From assembly GCA_900547855.1 (NCBI GenBank), contig URIK01000026.1, positions 1 through 16,022 on the forward strand: a stretch of 16,022 nucleotides of DNA, given 5' to 3'. The notes beneath the pieces were generated by a model. That model searched no databases and had not been told where the DNA came from. It saw only the letters and a program-made list of their open reading frames with translations. Of the stretch, positions 1 through 7,281 are shown piece by piece (positions within the stretch are counted from its first letter, which is position 1; each line of letters starts with the position of its first letter). The stretch is from an uncultured Collinsella sp. (GTDB taxonomy: Bacteria > Actinomycetota > Coriobacteriia > Coriobacteriales > Coriobacteriaceae). The translations under genes were made by a program, and so were the position numbers.

Positions 1-2
1 CC

Positions 3-419
3 AATATGGCGACCGGTGCGCTGGTGTTTTTGCCGGGCGCCGATTATCCCGTTATGGCGCTGGCGCAGGTGGGCATGCTCTTTGAGCTCGCTGCCGTCTT
101 TGGACGCGGCATTAAGCCTGAGCGCGGCTACGAGGTCGCGGGCGTGCTTGCCGGCGGTCTTGTGATCCGAGCGGTCACCCGCGCACTTGTCAAGCAGACG
201 CCGCATATTGGGTTTGCCGTCAAGGCGCTCACTGCTGCCGCGGGCACCTATGGCATGGGCCGTGCGCTCGTTTCGCTCTACGAGCGCGATGTCGACTACA
301 GTCGTGCCAACGAGGTGGTCACTGCCACGTTCTCCCGCGTTCGCGATCTGGTGACCACGGTCGCGGGCGCTACCCGTCCTATGGCGTCCTACCAGGACGC
401 ATCCGATCTCGCAGCTTAG
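3..419 (+). CDS. DUF697-like small hydrophobic protein, 5'-truncated by the window edge
   Basis: The frame is open to the left edge, so the gene probably starts outside the window; the ATG at 6 need not be the true start. About 138 codons remain, ending in TAG at 417-419. The visible part has a glycine/alanine-rich hydrophobic stretch containing LVFLPGADYPVMALAQVGML, then a second hydrophobic region (about residues 45-55) and a third around residues 75-90. The pattern of a hydrophobic segment, PGAD, then a Q-hydrophobic helix ending in AAVFG resembles the DUF697 (YcjF-type) membrane-associated family, often found as the C-terminal part of GTPase-linked proteins. Function is unknown. It lies 10 bases upstream of the radical SAM gene on the same strand, so the two may be cotranscribed. 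The family call comes from pattern memory, not a search. Confidence 0.55.
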   Translation, partial: NMATGALVFLPGADYPVMALAQVGMLFELAAVFGRGIKPERGYEVAGVLAGGLVIRAVTRALVKQTPHIGFAVKALTAAAGTYGMGRALVSLYERDVDYSRANEVVTATFSRVRDLVTTVAGATRPMASYQDASDLAA

Positions 420-429
420 GGGTTTTCCG

Positions 430-2307
430 TTGCGCGTTGCATACCAAGACTGTTTTCATTTAATTGAGCCGCTGCTCGCCAAGGTCGAGAAACCGAGCCG
501 CTATATCGATCACGAGTGGGGCACGCTTTCCAAGGCCGATGCCGACTACCGTTGCTGCCTGATCTACCCGGATGTGTACGAGGTCGGTCTGCCCAACCAG
601 GGCATCGCCATCCTCTACAACATCCTTAACCAGGCCGAGGGCATCTCCTGCGAGCGCGGCTATGTGCCGTGGCCCGATATGGGTGACGCCATGCGCGAGG
701 CAGGCATTCCGCTGCTCTCGCTCGAGGGTGCAGCGCCGGTCGCTTCGTTTGATATCGTCGGCCTGCATGTGCCGCACGAGATGGCGGTGACGAACTTCCT
801 CGAGGCACTCGACCTCGCTGGTATTCCGCTGTTAGCGGCCGACCGAGGCGAAGACGACCCCATCATCATCGCCGGCGGCCCCTCGGTGTACAACCCCGAG
901 CCGTACGCGGCCTTCTTCGATGCCATCCTCATCGGTGAGGGCGAGGAATCGCTGCTCGAGACCTGCCAGCTGCATCGCCGCCTGCGTGATGAAGGAGTCC
1001 CGCGCGCGCAGATTGTCGAGCAGCTTGCATCCATTGCCGGCAACTACGTGCCGTCGCTCTATGAGGTTCGTCACGACGAGCCCTGCTCGCCGCATGGCTA
1101 CACCGTGCCGCGTGAAGGCAAGGATGCGCCGACCGTGGTCTACAAGCGCGTCGTTGAGGATTTCGGCGCCACGAATCCGCTGTCGCAGTCGTGCGTGCCC
1201 TATGCGCAGCTGGTTCACGACCGCCTGTCTATCGAGATCCTGCGCGGCTGCGCCCGCGGCTGTCGTTTTTGTCAGGCCGGCATGACGTATCGCCCAGTGC
1301 GCGAGCGCTCGGCCGACCAGATTGTCTCGTCGGTGATTCAGGGTCTGGAAAAGACTGGCTATGACGAGGTGTCGCTGACCTCGCTCTCCACGACCGACCA
1401 CTCCTGCATTCGCGACGTGCTCGGCAGGCTCAACCGTCGCCTGGAGGATACGGGTATTCGCGTGTCTATTCCGTCGCAGCGCCTGGATTCGTTTGGCGTG
1501 GATATGGCCGAGTCGGTTGCCGGCGAAAAGAAGGGCGGCCTGACGTTCGCGCCCGAGGCCGGCAGCCAGCGCATGCGCGACATCATTAACAAGAACGTGA
1601 CCGAGGAGGACCTGGACCGTGCGGCCAAGGCGGCCTTCGAGGCCGGCTGGAACCGCATGAAGCTCTACTTTATGATGGGCCTTCCCGGCGAGCGCGACGA
1701 GGACATCGTGGCCATCGCCAATCTGGCCGATCACGTGCTGGAGCTCGGTCGTTCCGTGGTGCCCAAGGCTCGTCGCGGCTCGATCTCGGTGTCGATCTCG
1801 GTTTCGGTCTTTATCCCCAAGGCTGCCACGCCGTTCCAGTGGTGCCCGCAGCTCGACTACGACGACGTCAAACGTCGCCAGAAGTTGCTTATCACGAGCG
1901 TTCGCAACCGTGCCGTCCGCGTGCATTACCACGATGCCGAGACCTCGCTCATCGAGGCCGCACTGTCCCGCGCCGGTCGTGACATGACGCCCGTCATCAT
2001 CGACGCTTGGCGCTCGGGCTCTCGCTTTGACGCCTGGGTAGAGCATTTCTCGCTCGATAACTGGAAGGAGGCTGCTGCCAAAAACGGCATCGACCTCAAT
2101 GAGCTCGTGCACCTGCCCTACGAGTTGGACTGGCGCCTGCCGTGGGAGCACGTGAGCCCCGGCTGCACACGCGGCTTTCTCGAGCGCGAGTACCGTCGCT
2201 CGCTCGAGGGCGTCACGACTCCCGACTGCACCCGCACGTCGTGCACCGGCTGCGGGATCTGCCCCACGCTCCACGCCAAGAATGTATTGATGGGTGATCG
2301 CGCATGA
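430..2307 (+). CDS. TIGR03960-family B12-binding-type radical SAM protein
   Basis: This 625-residue protein starts at TTG 430, with AGGGG 7-8 bases upstream. The N-terminal third (YPDVYEVGLPNQG, then AGGPSVYNPEP and LIGEGEE) looks like the cobalamin-binding-like Rossmann domain of this family. The radical SAM cluster motif C274-x3-C278-x2-C281 lies in CARGCRFCQAGMTYRPVRER and would bind a 4Fe-4S cluster that cleaves S-adenosylmethionine. A second cysteine group at C600, C605, C608 and C611, near the C-terminus, could hold another metal or cluster. The length is normal for the family. The substrate is unknown. The stop overlaps the next gene's ATG (ATGA at 2304-2307), so the DUF2344 partner is translationally coupled. 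The two are commonly adjacent or fused and sit beside rplU/rpmA in many anaerobes. Family assignment is confident; function is not. Confidence 0.9.
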   Translation: MRVAYQDCFHLIEPLLAKVEKPSRYIDHEWGTLSKADADYRCCLIYPDVYEVGLPNQGIAILYNILNQAEGISCERGYVPWPDMGDAMREAGIPLLSLEGAAPVASFDIVGLHVPHEMAVTNFLEALDLAGIPLLAADRGEDDPIIIAGGPSVYNPEPYAAFFDAILIGEGEESLLETCQLHRRLRDEGVPRAQIVEQLASIAGNYVPSLYEVRHDEPCSPHGYTVPREGKDAPTVVYKRVVEDFGATNPLSQSCVPYAQLVHDRLSIEILRGCARGCRFCQAGMTYRPVRERSADQIVSSVIQGLEKTGYDEVSLTSLSTTDHSCIRDVLGRLNRRLEDTGIRVSIPSQRLDSFGVDMAESVAGEKKGGLTFAPEAGSQRMRDIINKNVTEEDLDRAAKAAFEAGWNRMKLYFMMGLPGERDEDIVAIANLADHVLELGRSVVPKARRGSISVSISVSVFIPKAATPFQWCPQLDYDDVKRRQKLLITSVRNRAVRVHYHDAETSLIEAALSRAGRDMTPVIIDAWRSGSRFDAWVEHFSLDNWKEAAAKNGIDLNELVHLPYELDWRLPWEHVSPGCTRGFLEREYRRSLEGVTTPDCTRTSCTGCGICPTLHAKNVLMGDRA

Positions 2308-3116
2308 GTGAGCGCCTGACCGACAACCCCTCGCTCTTTAGGCTTCGTGTTCGCTATGGCAAGCGCGATCGCCTTAAGTACCTCGGCCATCTCGAAGTGA
2401 TCCATACCATTGAGCGCATCGTGCGCCGTGCGGGACTTCCCTATGCCGTCACGCAGGGCTTCTCTCCGCACATGCGCGTGGGCTTCTCTTCGGCGCTACC
2501 GGTGGGTACGTCGTCGACATGTGAGTGGTATGACCTGTTTATGACCGAGTTCGTGGCGCTCGACGAGGCGTTTGGGCGCCTGGCTGCGGCGTCTCCGGCC
2601 GATCTGGCGCCCATCGAGGCGGCGTACATCGACGTGCGCACGCCGGCGTTGACGGCGCAGCTCACGCGCCTGTCGTATCGCATCGACCTGCATCTGGACC
2701 CCGAGGCGCCCGTAAGCGCCGACGAGGTGCATCGTGCGATCGACACGCTGCGCGCGGGCCATGGCATCGACTACGCGCGCGGAAAAAAGAGCAAGCGCTT
2801 GGATTTGGATCACACGCTCGTGGGCTATGAGCTCACGGCGGGGGAGCGCCCGGACCATTTGGTGCTCATGCTCGACACCCATGCCGACAACGAGGGCTCC
2901 ATGCGTCCGGAAATTTTGCTTTCTGCTGCTGATGTTTTGTTGCAGGGCTTGACCCCGGGCGTGGATGCACCTATTGTTTCCACCGGTATGCAAGACCTCG
3001 TGACCATCTGCTCCTACGATGTCGAGCGTCAGAATCAAGCATGCGAGGACGACGAGGGCCGACTCGTCAGCCCCATACCTGTGCGAACTTGTGGATTTGC
3101 TCCACATACTCGTTGA
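2304..3116 (+). CDS. DUF2344 / TIGR03936 radical-SAM-linked protein
   Basis: This 270-residue protein is the usual partner of the preceding radical SAM protein. The N-terminal signature (RVRYGKRDRLKYLGHLE, then RAGLPYAVTQGFSPHMRVGFSSALPVG) is typical of DUF2344. A second alpha/beta part around residues 120-215 contains a basic patch (GKKSKR) and a motif beginning LLSAADVLLQ. It starts at ATG 2304, inside the stop of the upstream gene, which implies coupled synthesis. No signal peptide or membrane segment is visible. The C-terminal 30 residues or so (after ICSYDVERQ) look like an unconserved tail. Its role is unknown; it may bind RNA or present a substrate to the radical SAM partner, but that is inference only. 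In many genomes ribonuclease G follows; here it does not. Confidence 0.88.
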   Translation: MSERLTDNPSLFRLRVRYGKRDRLKYLGHLEVIHTIERIVRRAGLPYAVTQGFSPHMRVGFSSALPVGTSSTCEWYDLFMTEFVALDEAFGRLAAASPADLAPIEAAYIDVRTPALTAQLTRLSYRIDLHLDPEAPVSADEVHRAIDTLRAGHGIDYARGKKSKRLDLDHTLVGYELTAGERPDHLVLMLDTHADNEGSMRPEILLSAADVLLQGLTPGVDAPIVSTGMQDLVTICSYDVERQNQACEDDEGRLVSPIPVRTCGFAPHTR

Positions 3117-3141
3117 CGGGGTTATTTTCGCCTGCTACTAT
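3113..3141 (+). promoter_or_regulatory. Sigma70-type promoter for rplU-rpmA
   Basis: A -35 box TTGACG (3113-3118) and a -10 box TACTAT (3136-3141) are separated by exactly 17 bases. Both are near consensus, and the -10 lies in a local AT-rich patch of otherwise GC-rich DNA. The -35 overlaps the stop codon of the DUF2344 gene (3114-3116). Transcription would start near 3148, leaving a leader of about 36 bases before the rplU ATG at 3184. This gives the ribosomal protein genes their own strong promoter, separate from the radical SAM pair upstream. Confidence 0.75.
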
Positions 3142-3183
3142 ATTCGGCTGTTGCACTAACTGATGCATGAAGGGCAAGTAAAC

Positions 3184-3558
3184 ATGTACGCAATCGTTAA
3201 CACGGGCGGCAAGCAGTACAAGGTCGCCACCGACGATGTCATCACCGTCGAGAAGATCGAGGGCAATGAGGGCGACAAGGTCACCCTGCCGGTTATCTTC
3301 CTCAACGATGGTAAGAAGATCGTCACCGATCCCGACAAGCTGGCCAAGGCCAAGGTTACCGCTCAGATCGTTGAGCAGTTCAAGGGCGAGAAGCAGCTGG
3401 TCTTCAAGTTCCACAAGCGTAAGCGCTATCGTCGTCTGAAGGGTCACCGTCAGCAGCTCACCAAGCTGAAGATCGTGAAGGTTCAGGCTACCTCCCGCGC
3501 CAAGAAGGCTGTCAAGGCAGAGGCTGAGGCTGTTGCCGAGGCTCCCGTCGCCGAGTAG
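3184..3558 (+). CDS. rplU: 50S ribosomal protein L21
   Basis: This 124-residue protein starts MYAIVNTGGKQYKV, the standard L21 N-terminus. The 23S rRNA-binding basic segment KFHKRKRYRRLKGHRQ lies around residues 79-94. The start is ATG 3184, preceded by AAGGG at a suitable distance. An in-frame ATG at 3163 would add seven residues but covers that ribosome binding site, so I rejected it. L21 usually ends soon after the KLKI segment (about 102-105 residues). Here an Ala/Glu/Lys-rich tail of about 20 residues, ending VAEAPVAE, is added. rpmA follows after 33 bases, the usual pairing. Confidence 0.97.
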   Translation: MYAIVNTGGKQYKVATDDVITVEKIEGNEGDKVTLPVIFLNDGKKIVTDPDKLAKAKVTAQIVEQFKGEKQLVFKFHKRKRYRRLKGHRQQLTKLKIVKVQATSRAKKAVKAEAEAVAEAPVAE

Positions 3559-3591
3559 ATTACACTCGTAACGAAAGAGTAGGTATACACA

Positions 3592-3849
3592 ATGGCACAC
3601 AAAAAAGGACTCGGTTCCTCCCGTAATGGCCGTGACTCCCGCGGTCAGCGCCTTGGCACGAAGCGCTATGCCGGCCAGACGGTAACCACGGGCACGATTC
3701 TCGTCCGTCAGCACGGCACGCACATCCACCCGGGTGAGAACGTTGGCCGTGGTAAGGACGACACGCTGTTCGCGCTGGTCGACGGTACCGTTGAGTTCCA
3801 CAAGGGTATCAAGCACAGGGTCAGCGTACGCCCGCTCGCGAACGCGTAA
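3592..3849 (+). CDS. rpmA: 50S ribosomal protein L27
   Basis: This 85-residue protein starts directly with MAHKKGLGSSRNGRDS, the mature-type L27 N-terminus that reaches toward the peptidyl transferase centre. The rest (YAGQTVTTGTILVRQHGT, HPGENVGRGKDDTLFA) is canonical. There is no N-terminal leader of the Firmicutes kind, which is removed by the protease Prp, and no prp (ysxB) gene between rplU and rpmA; the two facts fit together. The likely ribosome binding region is the purine-rich GAAAGAGTAGG upstream of ATG 3592. It shares the promoter at 3113 with rplU and is followed by the terminator or attenuator at 3875-3917. Confidence 0.97.
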   Translation: MAHKKGLGSSRNGRDSRGQRLGTKRYAGQTVTTGTILVRQHGTHIHPGENVGRGKDDTLFALVDGTVEFHKGIKHRVSVRPLANA

Positions 3850-3874
3850 TTCACCCTTCATAGAGCACATATGT

Positions 3875-3917
3875 GGGAGGCACTTGAGTTTTAGGATTCA
3901 AGGGTCTCCCTCTTTTT
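3875..3917 (+). terminator. Intrinsic terminator or attenuator between rpmA and obgE
   Basis: The left arm (3875-3887, GGGAGGCACTTGA) pairs with the right arm (3898-3910, TCAAGGGTCTCCC) in a 13-position stem with 11 Watson-Crick pairs, one G-T pair and one A-G mismatch, around a 10-base loop. TCTTTTT (3911-3917) follows at once. This is a textbook rho-independent terminator. The obgE ribosome binding site AGGAGG begins three bases after the T-run, leaving no room for a promoter. obgE must therefore be reached by read-through or from a promoter inside rpmA or rplU, so the element probably acts as a partial terminator that lowers obgE-rsfS expression relative to L21 and L27. Confidence 0.85.
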
Positions 3918-3933
3918 GTAGGAGGCGATTCTG

Positions 3934-5400
3934 TTGTCACAGTTCACCGATATCAGCCGCATTAACGTGTGCGGCGGCGACGGCGGAGCCGGATGCATGT
4001 CGTTTAGGCGCGAGGCATTTGTCCCCAAGGGCGGCCCCGATGGCGGCGACGGCGGTCGTGGCGGCAATGTCGTCATCCAGGCCGATGCTCAGCTGTCTTC
4101 GCTGATCGATTACCGCTTTAAGCATCACTTCCGCGCCGAGCGCGGCACGCACGGGCAGGGTGCCCGTCGTAACGGTAAGAGCGGCGAGGACCTGATTCTC
4201 AAGGTCCCTATGGGTACCGTGGTGCGCGAGCTCGATCCCGAGACGCAGACCCCGATGTTCGATATTGCCGACCTCGTTCACGATGGCGAGCGCGTTGTCG
4301 TGGCGCCCGGCGGTGCCGGCGGCCTGGGCAACACGCACTTTGTGACGTCGGTGCGCCGCGCGCCCGCGTTCGCTCAGCTGGGCGAGCCGGCCGAGGAACA
4401 CTGGATCGAGCTCGAGATGAAGCTTATGGCCGATGCCGCGCTCGTGGGCTTCCCCTCGGTGGGTAAGTCATCGCTCATCGCGCGCATGAGTGCCGCCCGT
4501 CCCAAGATTGCCGACTACCCGTTTACCACGCTCGTGCCGAACCTCGGCATGGTGCGTGCCGGCGAATATTCTTACGTCGTTGCCGACGTTCCCGGTCTCA
4601 TCGAGGGTGCGAGCGAGGGCAAGGGCCTGGGCCATCAGTTCCTGCGCCACATCGAGCGCACGGCACTCATCATGCACGTCGTCGACATGACGGGTGGTTT
4701 TGAGGATCGCGATCCGGTTGAGGACTATCGCATCATCAACCGCGAGCTCGAGCAGTATGGCGCCGAGCTTTCGGAGCGTCCGCAGATCGTCGTTGCCAAC
4801 AAGTGCGACGCGCCGGGCACGGCCGACAAGATTGCCGACCTTAAGCGCGCAGCGCTCGACGATGGACATATGTTCTTTGCCGTGTCTGCTGTGACGGGCG
4901 CCGGCCTCAACACGCTGATGCTTGCCGTGGGCGAGCAGGTGGCTAAGCTGCGCGCCGAGTTGGCTGTCTCCGATGAGCCGGTCGTTCTGCGCGACGATGA
5001 GTGGGAGCGCCGTCGCCTGCAGCGTGAGAAGCGTTTCCGCATTGTTCAGGAAGAGCCCGGTGCCTTCCGCGTGGTCGGTCGTGCCATCGAGCGCATGGTC
5101 ATCCAGACCGACTGGGAAAACGAAGAAGCCGTCATTTACCTGCAGCATAAGTTTGCGCGTATGGGTGTTGACGACGCGCTTGAGAAGGCCGGTTGTCGTG
5201 CGGGCGACGAGGTCCGCATTTGTCAGCGCGCCTTTGACTTTGAGGGCGCTGAGGACTTCTCGGAGTACGAGGAACTCGAGGATGCTGGCGAGGACGTTGC
5301 CGTTGAGGCCATTGACGTGACCGAAGCTGCGAATGAGGGCGTCGAGGTTGTCGATGCGACGGATGCCGCGGACGATGTCGAGACCCCGGAGGGCGAGTAA
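3934..5400 (+). CDS. obgE: GTPase Obg (50S ribosome assembly)
   Basis: This 488-residue protein has three standard parts. The glycine-rich Obg fold (about residues 2-160) contains GGDGGAGCMSFRREAFVPKG and GGRGGNV. The G domain has P-loop GFPSVGKSS (172-180), switch region TTLVPN, G3 DVPGLIEGA, G4 NKCD and G5 SAVTGAG. The OCT domain is at about 350-430 (FRVVGRAIERM, FARMGVDDALEKAGCRAGDEV). Obg binds GTP and acts in late 50S assembly and stress control. The start is TTG 3934, eight bases after a perfect AGGAGG (3920-3925). The tail from about 433 to 488 is very acidic (23 Asp/Glu, no Lys or Arg). nadD follows after 3 bases. Confidence 0.97.
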   Translation: MSQFTDISRINVCGGDGGAGCMSFRREAFVPKGGPDGGDGGRGGNVVIQADAQLSSLIDYRFKHHFRAERGTHGQGARRNGKSGEDLILKVPMGTVVRELDPETQTPMFDIADLVHDGERVVVAPGGAGGLGNTHFVTSVRRAPAFAQLGEPAEEHWIELEMKLMADAALVGFPSVGKSSLIARMSAARPKIADYPFTTLVPNLGMVRAGEYSYVVADVPGLIEGASEGKGLGHQFLRHIERTALIMHVVDMTGGFEDRDPVEDYRIINRELEQYGAELSERPQIVVANKCDAPGTADKIADLKRAALDDGHMFFAVSAVTGAGLNTLMLAVGEQVAKLRAELAVSDEPVVLRDDEWERRRLQREKRFRIVQEEPGAFRVVGRAIERMVIQTDWENEEAVIYLQHKFARMGVDDALEKAGCRAGDEVRICQRAFDFEGAEDFSEYEELEDAGEDVAVEAIDVTEAANEGVEVVDATDAADDVETPEGE

Positions 5401-5403
5401 GCC

Positions 5404-6081
5404 ATGTCGCTGCGCGGTGGAATCGGTCTGCCCGAGCTTCCTCTAGAGGACGGGCAGGAGTTTAGGCTCGGCATTATGGGCGGCACCTTTGATCCCATCC
5501 ATTACGGGCACCTGGTGACTGCCGAGCAGGCGCGTGAGTCCCTCGACTTGGATGCCGTGCTATTTATGCCGGCGGGCACGCCTGCCTTTAAGCTTGACAA
5601 GCCGGTGACGCCTGCCGAGGACCGTTATGCCATGACGGTCCTCGCCACCGCCGCGAACCCGGCTTTCTTGGCGAGCCGGTTCGAGATCGACCGTCCGGGC
5701 GTAACCTATACGGCCGATACGCTTCATGCCCTTCGCGACTTTTACCCGCCGCAGGTAAAGCTCTACTTTATTACGGGCGCCGACGCGATTATCGATATTG
5801 TGACCTGGCATGATGCCGAACGAATCGCTGAGCTTGCTACCTTTATTGCGGCGACGCGACCGGGCTTTGATATCGATACGGCGCGTGCCCGAATCAAAGA
5901 GTCGGGGCTGCCGTTCGACGTGCGCTATATTCAGATTCCGGCGCTGGCGATCAGCTCGACGAACATTCGTAAGCGAGTTGCCCGCGGTATGAGCGTGCGC
6001 TATCTTACGAGCGAGTCCGTGCTCGGCTACATTCGCAAACGCAGGCTATATGCCGATTTGGGCCAAGAAGATTTTGAGTGA
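5404..6081 (+). CDS. nadD: Nicotinate-nucleotide adenylyltransferase
   Basis: This 225-residue cytosolic enzyme joins nicotinate mononucleotide to AMP from ATP, giving deamido-NAD in NAD synthesis. It has the nucleotidyltransferase motif GGTFDPIHYGH (residues 26-36), where the two histidines contact ATP phosphates, and the second ATP-binding motif ISSTNIRKR (183-191). About 20 residues precede the first beta strand, an extension with no recognisable domain. The ATG at 5404 follows the obgE stop by 3 bases, and its ribosome binding site (GGAGGG, 5388-5393) lies inside the end of obgE, so translation is likely coupled. The order obgE-nadD-yqeK-rsfS is conserved in many Gram-positive bacteria, usually with yhbY, which is absent here. 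Confidence 0.95.
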   Translation: MSLRGGIGLPELPLEDGQEFRLGIMGGTFDPIHYGHLVTAEQARESLDLDAVLFMPAGTPAFKLDKPVTPAEDRYAMTVLATAANPAFLASRFEIDRPGVTYTADTLHALRDFYPPQVKLYFITGADAIIDIVTWHDAERIAELATFIAATRPGFDIDTARARIKESGLPFDVRYIQIPALAISSTNIRKRVARGMSVRYLTSESVLGYIRKRRLYADLGQEDFE

Positions 6082-6093
6082 TGGGGGTCTACG

Positions 6094-6702
6094 TTGTCGG
6101 TAGAGGATCAGTTTGAGGGCGATGAGCGCGCGCTGCTCAAGCGCATTCAAGAGCTGCTCGATGTTCGCATGAAGGATAAGCGCAAGCGCTATGTGCATTC
6201 GCTGAGCGTTGCCGAGACCGCACTTCATCTGGCCGAGGTCTACGGCGTCGACCGCTTTGATGCCGCTGCCGCCGGCTTGATCCACGACTGGGACAAGGTG
6301 CTTTCCGATGACGAGCTGGTCACGCGCGCTCTGCATTACGGCATTAAGATTGCCGGCTCTCCTTCTGCCGCGACGCCGCTTTTGCATGGCCCTGTTGCCG
6401 CCTATGAGCTTCCGCAGCTTTTTCCCGAGCTGTCGCCGGCCGTTTTCCAGGCTGTCGACCGTCACACCGTGGGTGCCTGCGACATGACGCCGCTCGATAT
6501 GGTGGTCTTTGTGGCCGATGCCATCGAGCCCAACCGTCACGGCGACTATGCCCATGCGCTGCGCAAGATGGTGGGGGAGTCGACGCTCGACGAGTTGTTC
6601 TTCTCCTGTTTTGCGCAGGGTTTGGTCTATGTGATTCAGTCCGGGCGCTATCTTTATCCCACGGCTATTTCGATTTACAACCATTACGCCCAGCTGCGCT
6701 AG
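6094..6702 (+). CDS. yqeK: YqeK-type HD-domain Ap4A hydrolase
   Basis: This 202-residue HD-superfamily metal-dependent phosphohydrolase belongs to the YqeK family, whose members split Ap4A symmetrically to two ADP. Metal-site residues are in the expected order: H35 (RYVHSLSVAETA), H64-D65 (AGLIHDWDK), H98 (LLHGPVAAYE), H124 (DRHTVG) and D142 (FVADAIEPNR). The start is TTG 6094 with GGGGG (6084-6088) upstream, 12 bases after the nadD stop. YqeK genes usually sit between nadD and rsfS, as here. No membrane segment is seen. The assignment rests on the full motif set and synteny. An undefined HD phosphohydrolase is the only real alternative. Confidence 0.92.
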   Translation: MSVEDQFEGDERALLKRIQELLDVRMKDKRKRYVHSLSVAETALHLAEVYGVDRFDAAAAGLIHDWDKVLSDDELVTRALHYGIKIAGSPSAATPLLHGPVAAYELPQLFPELSPAVFQAVDRHTVGACDMTPLDMVVFVADAIEPNRHGDYAHALRKMVGESTLDELFFSCFAQGLVYVIQSGRYLYPTAISIYNHYAQLR

Positions 6703-6729
6703 CTCGGGCTGTCTAGAAAGAGGTATTCC

Positions 6730-7185
6730 ATGGCCGACGAGACCATGACCGACGAGCAGATTCTTGAAGGTGTGGAGCACAAGAGCTTCGTCGCCACGTC
6801 CGACCGCACTGCCGCCTCGCTGTCTGCGAGCGGTGTCGCCGCCGAGGATGTCGCCCGCGCCGCCGCGCAGGCCGCCTACGACAAGAAGGGCGAGGACGTT
6901 CAGGTGCTCGACCTGACCGAGCTTTCCGACGTATGCGACTACTTTGTGCTTGCCACCGGTACCAACAACCGCCAGGTCGATTCTATCGTCGACGAGATCG
7001 AGGAGAAGGTCGCCGAGGCTTGCGGCGAGCACCCGTTCTCCATCGAGGGTCGCGAGCAGAAGACCTGGATGCTCATGGACTATGGTTCGGTTGTCGTCCA
7101 CGTCTTCACTCCCGAAGCCCGCGACTTCTACCGCCTCGAGAAACTCTGGGGAGACGCCCCCCAGCTCCCCCTCAACCTCCTCTAG
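6730..7185 (+). CDS. rsfS: Ribosome silencing factor RsfS (Iojap family)
   Basis: This 151-residue protein belongs to the Iojap/RsfS family, which binds L14 on the 50S subunit and blocks joining with 30S when nutrients are short. The core begins near residue 41 (VARAAAQAAYDKKGEDVQVLDLTELSDVCDYFVLATG) and continues with NNRQVDSIVDEIEEKV, EGREQKTWMLMDYGSVVVHVFTPEARDFYRLEKLWGDAP; all are hallmarks. The first 35-40 residues are a poorly conserved acidic/Ala-rich extension. An in-frame ATG at 6745 would shorten it by only five residues. ATG 6730 is preferred because AAAGAGG lies just upstream. It is the last gene of the obgE cluster, before a strong terminator. Confidence 0.95.
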   Translation: MADETMTDEQILEGVEHKSFVATSDRTAASLSASGVAAEDVARAAAQAAYDKKGEDVQVLDLTELSDVCDYFVLATGTNNRQVDSIVDEIEEKVAEACGEHPFSIEGREQKTWMLMDYGSVVVHVFTPEARDFYRLEKLWGDAPQLPLNLL

Positions 7186-7226
7186 TAGCTCATTTGAGAC
7201 GGGGTTTAGCTACCCTCACGCATATC

Positions 7227-7269
7227 GCCGGGCAGGTGCGGTTTTCCGCACCTGCCCGGCTTTCTTTTT
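7227..7269 (+). terminator. Perfect rho-independent terminator after rsfS
   Basis: A flawless 15-bp stem (GCCGGGCAGGTGCGG at 7227-7241 with its exact complement at 7246-7260) closes a TTTT loop and is followed by TTTCTTTTT (7261-7269). It ends the rightward rplU/obgE-rsfS transcription. The convergent dinB gene ends 13 bases further right. On the minus strand no T-run follows the hairpin, so it is directional and not a clear bidirectional terminator, though the hairpin itself would form in both transcripts. Confidence 0.95.
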
Positions 7270-7281
7270 GCCCAAAGGCGG

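Noticed and set aside
832..2274. A 480-codon open frame opposite the radical SAM gene.
   Set aside because: It has the same codon-aligned antisense register and no family resemblance, while the sense strand encodes a clear radical SAM protein.
3163..3183. Upstream ATG giving a longer L21.
   Set aside because: It covers the AAGGG ribosome binding site, and the conserved L21 N-terminus begins at the ATG at 3184.
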